A stretch of 64,000 nucleotides of DNA from Haliclona indistincta. Lineage: Eukaryota > Porifera > Demospongiae > Haplosclerida > Chalinidae. The number at the start of each line of letters is the position of its first letter. Positions within the stretch are counted from its first letter, which is position 1. The notes beneath the pieces are model-generated. The model did no database searches. It worked only from the letters and a program-made list of their open reading frames with translations, and was not told the DNA's origin. The DNA lies in NCBI GenBank assembly GCA_964017065.1, contig OZ024792.1, positions 4,893,754 to 4,957,753 on the forward strand, given 5' to 3'. Positions 1-10,575 of the stretch are shown here, piece after piece. A program made the translations under genes and the position numbers.

Positions 1-178
1 TATGTAGCCGTTAGTTTGTGTATACTCTCGGCAAAGTCAACCCTGAAAACTGACTAAGCATAGTCCAAGCTGATTCGTAAACTAAAACGACACTTTTTGT
101 CGCCAATATCAAAGGTAAGAGGAGTGTATTAGTATTCCTGACAAACTGTAGACATCCTGTGCAGTATAGACTCTGTCA

Positions 179-1203
179 ATGGAGGGATCAGGAACTCAGG
201 AAACACTGATGCCGGCCACTACTATCGACCCAACAGCCAGCAGTCCCTACACAATATCCATCAGTACTACTGTCTCCTCTACAGCAGACACTGTCACTGG
301 CTCTATCTTAAACAGCCAGCCCATCATGGTAGCTAGCTTTGTAGTGGAGCTAGCTGACATAGCTGTTGATCTGCTCACACTGTTGCTGCTAATAGTTGTA
401 ATATTCTTACTCCTTCGACTCCTGCATGTGTACAGAAGACACAAACCATCAGAGACCGAGGAAGGAGTAGTAAATATTGTCCAAGAACCGGTTGAGAAAG
501 CTGTGACACACACCAGCGATGCTGCTACACAAACAGGTAGAGGATACATTGATTGTCATCTCACTCTCTTGTCATGCACTCTGCAGATGCACAGACGCTA
601 TCCCCAGTACCGGCATCACCTCTTATCGGGGAGCTTGGTGTAGCGCTTCAAAAAAGAACAAGAACCATAAAGCAGAAATCTGACACAGCTGTAGGTACCG
701 AATGGCTTCCAGATCTAAGAGAAGAGAGCTTAGAGCTTGAAACCCAGTCAACCAGCAAGCAGGAACAAACACAAGCAGCAACACCATCGCTTGATAGCGC
801 CTCTCTGAGCTGCAGGAGTCCAGTCAAGCTATCAACAGCCGACAAGTCTCCGAAAGTGAAGCCAGAAGAAGAACCGCCAGTGCGAGAAACCGAAGAACCT
901 GAAATAGTCTCAAAACCATTGTTAAAAACATCAGCTTCGGCTCCTATGCTCAACTTGAAAAAGCTAAGCAGTAAGAACATGAGTAAACCAGCCACAGGTA
1001 GTGAAACTCTAAAACTTCCTAAAAAGAAACGCTTTATACTAAAGAAAACCACAAAAGACAAGCGATACAAGCAGAAAGAGATGGAGAACGAGGTCGCTGA
1101 ACCAGTGTCTCTAGAAGAAGAGAATCCTGAGCTAGTGATGTTGGTTAGAATGGTTCGACTAGAAGGCAATGAAGAAGATGATGAGAAAATGACAGACTTG
1201 TAG
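179..1203 (+). CDS. Single-pass membrane protein with long charged tail, 5' part unresolved
   Basis: Two exons are clear: one ending at 536 (intron 537-586, GT...AG) and one at 587-1203 that closes with TAG. The first encodes a Thr/Ser-rich ectodomain stretch and a strongly hydrophobic segment (about residues 50-82) followed by HVYRRHK, a typical stop-transfer. The tail of about 260 residues is Lys/Glu/Ser-rich with no domain I recognise. An in-frame TAG at 167-169 lies just upstream; an acceptor-like AG at 168-169 and a donor-like GTAAGA at 115 suggest that ATG 179 may be internal and that signal peptide and Ig exons lie further left, outside the window. Position and layout (stalk, TM, tail) match the three Ig receptors downstream, so I infer it is a fourth member of the array, but no Ig domain is visible here. 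Confidence 0.6.
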
Positions 1204-1428
1204 CAAAACACAACAACAACACTGTACAGTTGTTATTATTTATGCATGATTTCTGCTATAGTGAATATTTATAGTAACATACATAACTGGACTATTCCAG
1301 TTTCTGGCTGTATTAGTAAAAACACATGAGAGCATGAGGGGATTGTAAAAGGCACTTGGGGTCGTTGATACAAATACTTTACTACAGCACGAGATAAGCT
1401 AACAAACAGTCGGCCCTAGAACAGCAAT

Positions 1429-2823
1429 ATGCCTGCGTGTCTCAATAGACTAGCAGCGTTCTGTATTCTACTACTACAAGCAAAGAGTTCTCTTACGAGT
1501 GAGTATGTAATGTTTTATTACTGAAAGTCTAAAACCTGTAGGCTCTTCAGGGTGCAGGATCGAGTACATTATACAACCATCAAGTGCTCCAGTAAACTGC
1601 AGTCCATATTCTGTCAGTAACATCAGTGTGATAATAGTCACACTAGAGTGTACTGTGAGACAGCAAAATGGATCAACTGAAGAGTATGAGATCAGATGGT
1701 TCAGAGAGAATACGACTGGAGAAGTGGAGGAGCTTGGACGAGGCAGCACAGAGACTGTCTGTGAAGACACTGTGAGCTCTAGATATCATGATAGAGACTT
1801 GCTGAACCAGAAATATAGTCCTAGTCTACTAGGAAAGTACTGGTGTCAGGTGATGAACACAACTGCTGATCCTGACCAGCCTCTGATGAGGAGCAATGTG
1901 TTCACACTACTAGCTCCTGGAGACTACAATGAAACAACATGTCCTACAGTCCAAGCACTAGCTAATACAACATGTGCTGACATATCTTCTAACTCAACCG
2001 CCAACATCTCAACATCACCTCTCACTAGTGTCTCTCCGACCATAATCTCAAAACCATTTTTTATGCACCACAGTACCAATGCTGGTGGTGGTGGTATTTG
2101 CGTCACCATTACAATCCCTGAACCAATGGCTTCGTTTACTCAGCTACCATCAAACCCAGACAGTGACAGTGCTATCATCCCAGTAATTGTGGGTGTTGGT
2201 GTAACAACAATATTTGCGACAGTGACAGCGGTTGTCACTGTGATCATTATCTTGAAAGTGTGCTTAAAGAAGAAGAAGAAAGGTTAGTAAATGCATACAC
2301 AAGCTAGCTTACTAGTCAGTCTACTCTTCTACAGAAGATGAAGATGACTACATGACAATGACTAATATAAGAAGAATGCAGTCTTCGACACGATCTGAGC
2401 TAAACCCGTACGATGTATGCTACTTTGATAAGACCATTCCTGAATCGTCTTCCATCACCGTACAAACCAATCCCTCGTTCAGCGAGAATGACACGCCACC
2501 ACAAGGTGATTGTGAAGAGACAAGATCACAAGTGAGTGAAGAATATACGAACATGGACTCTATAGCTAAAGGTATTGCATGGTTAAACTACCCATAACCT
2601 TCTAGCACTATTCTTTCTAGGAAATGGAAAAATTTTACTTAACCAACCATCTACAAATGAGTCAGAATACATGAACATGACCACTGTTGATCAAGTACAA
2701 CCCAGCAGTGATCAGGAAGACACATCACAATATCAAGCACTGGACATCAGCACAACAGAGTACGTCAGTGTATACACCAGGGTGGCAAGAAAATTGAAAA
2801 CTTCGGCGGAATCACGGCTATGA
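1429..2823 (+). CDS. Ig-like single-pass receptor with multi-tyrosine (YxxM and ITIM-like) tail
   Basis: Exons 1429-1498, 1542-2282, 2335-2571 and 2621-2823 give 416 residues. Acceptor 1550 instead of 1541 also keeps frame and removes three residues. Domains: signal peptide (1-23); one Ig-like domain with the LEC...RWFREN...LGKYWCQV pattern, that is Cys, Trp and Y-x-C; a Thr/Ser/Asn-rich stalk with many N-x-S/T sites; TM about 233-260, then KKKKK. The tail holds DDYMTM, EEYTNM and SEYMNM (three YxxM, the class bound by PI3K p85 SH2 domains; YMNM is the CD28 core motif) followed by SQYQAL, TEYVSV and SVYTRV, which fit the loose ITIM consensus S/T/V-x-Y-x-x-L/V. The exon structure and the Ig sequence show it is a paralogue of the genes at 3227 and 5420. 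Signalling function is inferred from motifs only. Confidence 0.85.
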
Positions 2824-3226
2824 TACACTTAGCGGCACCATCTTGAGCAAAAACATGACTAACATACAAGAAACTGACTGTATTAGGATATGCATTCTTA
2901 CTAGCTGTACATAGTAGTCAAGTAGATACACAAACATTGTTCTGTTCATTCACAAATGGCTTCTGTTTGGTAACAAACCACAACCCAGCATCGAACATGA
3001 CAATCGAACATTAAGTCGTGCACAATGTTTTCATTGCTAGTGATTATGCTACTCAACAAGTCACAGAGGAGCTATTGGCGGTAGTCAGCTACCAGCACTA
3101 ATGGTTTCTCTAATAGTTGTACCAACAGGAATTGTCCCGGCTGTTTAGCATGCGTGGGAGAATGCGTACCAACGAGTAGATAAATACACTCGCATACACA
3201 AACACACACAACTGCTAGTTGGAGCA
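2824..3226. other. Intergenic spacer between Ig receptors
   Basis: About 400 bases without a convincing coding exon. It must hold the 3' UTR of the upstream receptor and the promoter of the next one; I see no clear TATA box or poly(A) signal. Confidence 0.5.
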
Positions 3227-4924
3227 ATGGAGCAACGCAGACAAGCCTTCATTCTAACTTTTCTGTTATTATCAGATTTTTGCTTTGCTGGTGAGACCTT
3301 ACTTACAATTCCTATTCAGAATATTATAGTGCTGTGTCTACAGAATGTGTATTTGAATATACGATCCAGCCTCCTTCAACAACACTTGCTAGCTGTAACC
3401 CATACCATGACAATCAAGGAACACTGATTGTCAACACGACACTAGAGTGTGGTGTGCGGAGGCAGAATGAATCAACTGATGAGATTGAGATCAGATGGTT
3501 CAGAGAGAACATTACTGGGGAAGTGGAGGAGCTTGGACGAGGCAGTCCTGAAGTGGTGACTAGTAACGGCTCGAGTATATGCTCCAAATATCATGATAGA
3601 GACTTGCTGAACCAGGAGTATAGTTCTAGTCTATTAGGCAAGTACTGGTGTCAGGTGATCAACACAACTGCTGATCCTGACCAGCCTCTGATGAGGAGCA
3701 ATGTGTTCACACTACCAGCTCCTGGAGACTACAATGGAACAACATGTACTACAGTCCAAGCACTAGCTAATACAACATGTGCTGACATGTCTTCTAACTC
3801 AACCGCCAACATCTCAACTCTCCCTAACAGCTCAGCAAGCGTCTCAACACCACCTCTCACTAGCGTCTCAACACCACCTCTCGCTAGCGTCTCAACACCA
3901 CCTCTCACTAGCGTCTCAACACCACCTCTCACTAGCGTCTCAACACCACCTCTCACTAGCGTCTCAACACCACCTCTCGCTAGTATTTCTACACCACCTC
4001 TCGCTAGCGTCTCAACACCACCTCTCACTAGCGTCTCAACACCACCTCTCGCTAGCGTCTCAACACCACCTCTCACTAGCGTCTCAACACCACCTCTCGC
4101 TAGCGTCTCAACACCACCTCTCACTAGCGTCTCAACACCACCTCTCACTAGCGTCTCAACACCACCTCTCGCTAGCATCTCAACACCACCTCTCACTAGC
4201 GTCTCAACACCACCTCTCACTAGTATTTCACCTATTACAACCCACTTGCTCACAACAGCACAGCCTACAGATACTACTCCACCAACCAATACACTGATAG
4301 TAATCCCTCTCTATGCACTAGCAGTGATAGTAATGGTTGCACTGATCACCATTGCTTGTGTGTTCGTCACAGTATCAGTACTGGTCTACAAAAAATGCTC
4401 ACACAAGACCCTAAACGGTATGTACCAAATTTTGTAATTTTTAGTTGCTTGGTATGTAGTGGTTGCTGTCTTCCTACACAGAACAAGTCACAGAGAACAT
4501 GGTCAGTATGGAGTTCCTGAGCATCCAACCACCAGCTGTAGAACTAGCTAACCCTATGTACTGCACCACGAATACATTTCAATCTCTCCCTCCTCTTCCC
4601 CCACCCACCACTCCTTTCTCTCCTCCTCTTACACTACCCACCACTCCTTTCCCTCCTCCTCTTCCCCCACCCACCACTCCTTTCCCTCCTCCTCTTCCCC
4701 CACCCACCACTCCTTTCCCTCCTCCTCCTCTTGTGTCTAAAATCAAGGAGGAAGCTACAACTAATCCAGAGGTCAGCCATCAGCTACGCAAGGAGATGAG
4801 GCGTTGTTCTACTACCTCCACGGCACCAATGATGAGAGGAAAGAGCATCACTTCATTGCATGAGGGAGAGGAAAGATACTCGGCCGTCATCAGTGAACTA
4901 GCTGCTGTAGTTAGTCCCACATAG
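3227..4924 (+). CDS. Ig-like single-pass receptor with mucin-like repeat stalk and proline-rich tail
   Basis: Exons 3227-3290, 3320-4417 and 4482-4924 give 534 residues with matching phases. Signal peptide 1-21; Ig-like domain about 22-150 (Cys in SCNPY, LEC, then RWFREN and LGKYWCQV), highly similar to the gene at 1429; sixteen 8-residue units TPPL(T/A)S(V/I)S at about 197-325 forming a rigid, probably O-glycosylated stalk; TM about 349-377. The tail has repeated PPLPPPTTPFP blocks (about 410-455), which look like SH3 or WW ligands, then a Ser/Thr-rich end with ERYSAVI, a possible phospho-tyrosine site. There is no YxxM motif, so its partners should differ from those of its neighbour. An intron falls right after the TM, so the tail sits in separate exons. 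Confidence 0.88.
3840..4231 (+). repeat. 24-bp coding minisatellite, 16 units
   Basis: Tandem 24-mers (consensus begins CTCAACACCACCTCTC) encode TPPL(T/A)S(V/I)S. The unit length is a multiple of three and stop-free in other frames, so long shadow reading frames appear on both strands. The T/A and V/I variants are interspersed, as expected from unequal exchange. Confidence 0.95.
4585..4732 (+). repeat. Imperfect proline-coding tandem repeat
   Basis: Repeated TTCCCCCACCCACCACTCC-type units of about 33 bases encode PPLPPPTTPFP blocks in the cytoplasmic tail of the receptor at 3227-4924. It is probably prone to length change like the stalk repeat. Confidence 0.8.
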
Positions 4925-5419
4925 TTTGCTCATAGAGTTCTTGTTATGCATACACAACATACTTATTCTCAGTGAGATTACAAAGTTTATCAATTGTTAT
5001 GTGATAAGACACAAAAACACAAGCCGGGTTCCACAGATCAGTCTCACTACATCAAGCTTGCAGGAAACTAGCGTCGGCGGCATCCATGCTGTATGATTAC
5101 TACAGAATTATCGACGACTTTGATGTCCCACACGGTATATGATAAGTAACTCATCATGATGCAACAATGCTTTATGACATCAGAGGGTATTCTCAATAGC
5201 ACAGTTTGCAGCTACGTCTGACATAGCAAAAATTCAAATGTGCTTGCATCAGAATAAGTAATTAATTTTGTCTTCATTCATTACATAAAAGCACATAATG
5301 CACTTCATTAATTTGCTCACAATACCTGGTGTGTGGGCGGCAGGCTAGTGTGTCTACGAATGGTAGATTAAATTGCATCCTACACTGCGCAGTTTTCACT
5401 TGTTGACGTGTGTTCTACC
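4925..5419. other. Intergenic spacer
   Basis: About 500 bases. No exon joins convincingly to either neighbour. A short open stretch near 5088-5138 ending at a GT looks exon-like but has no partner. Confidence 0.45.
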
Positions 5420-7501
5420 ATGGCTCTGGACATGCTGACAGCTATCTGCCTAGTACTATTAGCAGCTCTCCAACCTGCTCACAGCCAGCAAGGTAAGGCT
5501 ACATTGCAACCATGCCCTGCAGTCATGTATCTGTCTCCCTGCTATTGCAGAGCCAAGTTGCAGCTTCCAGTACCTTCAGCAACCTCCTTCTTCTACACTA
5601 TCAAGCTGCAACCCTTACACAAAGAACCAAGACATCAATATAGCTTTAGAGTGCCTAGTTCGAAGAGCAAGGAGCAACTTTGACAGCTACCGAATAAATT
5701 GGTTCAGAGAGAATATTAATGGCACCGTAGAAGACTTGGGATTTGTCCATGAAACGGGAAATGTGAACGAGCTGAGATCAAGGTACCATGATAACAAACT
5801 CCTCCACAGACACTACGACCCTAGCTTGCTGGGCAAGTACTGGTGTCAGGTGCTCAACACATCAGCTAATCCTGACAGGCTTCTTAAGAGGAGCAATGTG
5901 TTCACGCTACTAGCTCCTGAACACTATAGCAGCACTACCTGCTATGGGACTAGAGTAGTGCAAGTGATTCACAATGAATCATGTGCTGACCTGAACACTA
6001 ACAAACCAGGTGACCATACAACACACATAGCAACATCAGTAATCACAGCTTCACTCTCTGAGGTGCCCCATGATAGACATACCAGTTTTATCACAACCCC
6101 ACCCAATGGCATAACTACAATACAGTATCCAATAGCGACAGATTTGACACCATTCTCAACAGCCAATCATTACTCTTACCGCCACACAGCTGTTAGCCCT
6201 ACCTTGTCACATCAAACATCAACAACACAAAACACTCACAATAAAAATTATACACACACGTATATTGATACCAGAACATCTGTACTGTCAATGATATAGT
6301 TTAGTTTAATGCTTTCTTTAAAAGTACAATTGACAAGATGTATTACAATGCTTACGTCAGTCTCATGTGCTTCATAACTTATGTCTACAGGTCACACTAC
6401 TATGCTCAGCTTTAAACAAACATCAACTCAACAAGTCACAATTTATCCCACTGCTACAACCCAAGCCGTTCCCAACATAACCCGACGAATCGAAATCTTT
6501 CCCTCCAACGTCCCACATACCCATAGCACACAACCACGTCTCACTGAACTTCCCACAAGCCCTTCAACCCTTCTGCTTCCTTCACCTCCACAAATCACAC
6601 ATGGTCTCCCTGAACTTCCCACAAGCCCTTCAACCCTTCTGCATCCTTCACCTCCACAAAGCAAACATGGTCTCCCAGATAGGACTGCTACTCCCTCCAA
6701 TAATCCACAAGCAAACTTTGCTGTACCAGTCGTGGTACTCATAACCACAGTACTTCTGATAATAACAGCAGCAGTTAGTGCGGCTTGCATCATGATAGTC
6801 ACAGCAGTGACATGCAGGAAATGTTTCAAAAAGCGCCATTCAAAGGTAGTCTTTCAAAGGACGGAACCAAAACAAGGTAACAATCTGTAAACACATCCTA
6901 TCTCCCATGAATTACATTCCTTCCTATTCTTCTCTATACAGTAAACAACATTGCCTTGTCGTACGTCAGGGACGAGGGAGAAACAAACCTGCCAGCGCCA
7001 AATCCAGAGCCATATTACTGTCGCTTGGAAAGAGGCCGTCACTACACAACACCTATGTCATTTGTGATGCAGAGTGATACTTCACTTGAGCAATCAGCAA
7101 CATTTGACAGAACTGCGATCACTGACCAATCACTATTCGATCAATCAACTCTTTCAAATCGATCAGCAATGTTGAATCGGTCAACAATATACGAAACATG
7201 TGATCTATCAACAATCTCTGATCGATCGACACTCAGTTGTTCAACAACACTAGACCGGTCAATGACAATTGATCAATCACCGACATTTGAGCGACCGTTG
7301 AGAATAACCCAAGCGCCAACACTTGATCAATCACCTACGATGAACATCACTCTAATGGAGCCATTCTATCAAAAATTGTTTAGTGTAGACTATGCTAATG
7401 TGTACGACAGTATATCTCCGACTCCGCCCCCCCAGTCACCTAGAGTGCCGCCAAGAAAGCCAGGACACCATTACACCAAACCACAAACAGTAACGCAATG
7501 A
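5420..7501 (+). CDS. Ig-like single-pass receptor with DRS/DQS-repeat and PxxP tail
   Basis: Exons 5420-5492, 5551-6009, 6391-6876 and 6942-7501 give 525 residues in frame. The donor at 6010 (CAG|GTGACC) is the weakest call: the reading frame stays open to 6299 and that part is also Ser/Thr-rich stalk, so alternative splicing is possible. Signal peptide 1-22; Ig-like domain with the family Cys pattern, NWFREN and LGKYWCQV; Thr/Pro stalk with a duplicated ELPTSPSTLL block; TM about 295-325. The tail carries a run of xxDRS/xxDQS units (7090-7345), VDYANVYDSI (possible tyrosine sites) and PPPQSPRVPPRKPG, a class II SH3-ligand shape. Third clear member of the array. Confidence 0.8.
7090..7345 (+). 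repeat. Degenerate tandem repeat coding for D-R/Q-S units
   Basis: About a dozen imperfect units of the form (T/L)xD(R/Q)S(A/T)(T/I) in the tail of the receptor at 5420-7501. Ser/Thr and Asp spacing is regular, giving a string of candidate phosphorylation sites. Confidence 0.7.
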
Positions 7502-7610
7502 ACTTCACAGACACAGTTATAGTTTCTGTACTTTGTCATTACAAACGTGTGCATTCATTTTAGAGTGCATTGTAGCAAAACAAAATGTATTGAAATAGCA
7601 TTCGACTTAC

Positions 7611-10544
7611 GCCGTCCAACTGAGCTCTTGTTGGTTCATCTGGATGAGTTTGATCGGGCGCCATTAGAAATGGAGCCTCATAGAGTCCCCTTCTGTTAGG
7701 ATTGGGAGGTATTGAAGGCGCTTCCTCAGACTCAAAGTCAGGGAGTGGAGAAGGAGGAGGTCTAGAGGTAGGAGGCAATGGCTTGTGCCATTTAGTGAGG
7801 TAGTTACTAGGGGCATATCCCTCAATACCAGACTGATTGAGGAGACGAAGCTTCCACCAGTGGTTCTGAGATGAGTCTAGTACCTGAGAACAGTACACAG
7901 GATATGGTACATTCCATAGTGAATAGACCAGCAGACTAAATTATTAAGAGATCGTCAACACTCCTCTATTACCACAACACACACAATCAGCTGACTCACT
8001 TGCACTCTCTGACCAGCTCTAAGATCAACAGTACCAGGTTCAGTTGCTTTGTAGTCAGCCATTACAATGTATATGTCAGAGAGCTGTCTCTGCCAACCCT
8101 CAGCATTCGAGTACCCTCCATCTTGTCTGCCTTGCTGCTGCTGATGGTAAATGGCTGCCTGGAGGAAGTCAGGGTGCTGGTCGAACTGAGAGGGCTCGCT
8201 CAGACCCTGGAACTCATACTGATGAGGTTCTTGGCTCTGCTCGGTTGACGGCCAGTCTCTCATTGGTTGCTGATGGCTGAGACTTGAACTAATCTGAGAT
8301 CCATAGATACCATTGTCAGATGAAGCGAAGAACGCCATTCGATTAGCTTGAACTTGAAGAGGTTGAATCGGAGTTCTCTCTGTGGTAATAATCATTAGTA
8401 TTCTCTATGTGATTAAATTAACATACGTGGTCTTCCAGCTAGGAAATTGACAGATCCGTGTTGAAGAGAGTGCTTACCGTCATCCTCGTCTCTACTGATC
8501 ATACTGGGCAAGCTCAATGATCGATATAGTTCAGTTTGACTGGATGAAGAGCCTCGTCCTGATGCAAGATCAAGTAGTTCAGTTGATTGCTCTAGAGGCC
8601 AACTATCAGTTCCAGTAGGAGGACTCTTGCTATCGTCTTGAAGACTGACTGCTGCAGCAACATCCATGTTCTGAGGAAAGAAGGCTCTGGGAGAAGCTGT
8701 GTGTGTCATCTCGAGTTGGTGTCCATCTTGTGGAAAGTCAGGAGTCGCTTTGCCTTGTCGTCCAAACAGGTTGGACGGCATCACAGCTGCATTAGAAGAG
8801 AGTTGCTGAGGTGAGGGCTTCTCTCTGAGGGCCACTGGTGCAGCAACAGTCGGTACCACTGGTTGAGGAGCAAGATTACTAAGGATCCGAGGTGGCAGTA
8901 GTCCAGCACTGCTTGGCTCCTCTCCTGAGCTGTCTGGTACCAACTCCACCAGCCACCACTTCTCATTTGACGACTCCAGTAAAGTGACCTTTTGACCTTT
9001 CTTGACGTTAACGGTCCCGTTCACAGTACTTTTATAGTCTTGTGTAGCGTAATAGACCTCTGGCTCTGGTTTGGAAGGAAGAGAAGGAACAGGAGAGACA
9101 GTGATATCAGGAGAGATGGTAGCAGACTGGCTGTGGTCACTGCTGTTAGACTGTGTAGGGAACTTCAATAGCTCCAGTTGCTCTGTAAGAAAATTTACAA
9201 ATGAACACGTGTGCAAGTTCTATCGTCTTACATACCTTCTGTGAGCTGTGTTAGACAATTGCTTGGTATAAAGCCTTCACTCTCCAGCTCTCCCTTGACA
9301 GACGCTAGAGAACACACCAGCCAGTATTGCTGGCCCTCCTCAAGCAGCTCGACAACCTGTCCAGGAAACACAGACAAATACCCTTCCTTGTCACAGGAAA
9401 ATGGCTCCGTCACAATGAACAGATTCTTCAACTTCTCTTTCAACTTTCGCTCCTGAAAATGTGAAGAAAATAAAGAGCATTTCTTCACAACTGCGTATCA
9501 CCTTTTCAGGAGTCTGTCTTCCTAGTTTGATGGTCGGCGTGATCGATGTAGCTGCAACAAGGAACTCAGATCGAACGCTGGCTGCCGTCTCTTTCTTGGT
9601 AGCTTTGAAGGAGTTCTGTCTCTGGGGAGGTCCACTGCTCAACACAACATTGTCCTTCTCTATAAACACACAAGGGCATTGCTTTAACATGCTTCTATAA
9701 AACTCCTCCGCGTACTTTTTAGTGAATCCCTTCTCTTCAAAGATCCTTTCCTCTTCAGAGAAGAGAACCTCTCCTTGCTGTCTCCTGATGGAGGATCTTG
9801 GACAAGTGAAAGCTGCTCCATTTGACTCAGTTGGAGAGTTTGTCGAGCTATGGTGAGCACACAAATGAACGACCAACACAGCATACCATGTTCTCACGTT
9901 TTGCCTCCTCTGCGTGTAGTGCTAGCAGCTTCTTGATCTCGTCCACCCAGACCTGTTTCTCACGAACCTCGTCTTCATGCTTCTGCACGCACTATCGAGA
10001 TAGTCGCATAAAGATAAACAAAAAGAGGGAGACTCACCTTAAACACCATCATTTGGGTGGTCTCAAAGGCCGGGCCCTCCTCGCATACTGCGAACCGATC
10101 GGGCTGGTTGTGATAGTTCTCGATCAACATAAGACGACTCAGCTAGTAAGAAAAGGAAATACCATAAATTATTTGTGCTACCATAGATACAGTAATGGCG
10201 CTACCAAACATTGCGCCATACGTGACAAGATATGCATACTTGAATAAACACATTACCATGTTTAGACTGTACCAGCAAGACAACTAACTGTTCAAGTACC
10301 TGAACACTGTCCACATAATGGTAGACCCAGCAAGCATTAGGCTCCATCCATTCTGCCTCTGTCAAGATGATGTAGTGCCTGTGGAGAAAGACCTGGTACT
10401 CGCTAGCATGCTTCTTCTTGCCGGCCAGGTAGACAATGAAAGGACCGAAACAGACGATCAGTTGCGGGTTGAGTTTGAACTGCACGAGAGACAGATTAAA
10501 TAGAAAGCCTCCGTGTGCGTGTGAGTGTGAGTGTGTGTGTGTGT

Positions 10545-10575
<31 letters not shown>

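Noticed and set aside
3729..4289. Long minus-strand frame (LVRGGVET repeats) and alternate plus frame (SQHHLSLA repeats)
   Set aside because: Both are shadows of the 24-bp coding repeat, which is stop-free in several frames. The plus frame with signal peptide, Ig and TM is the real one.
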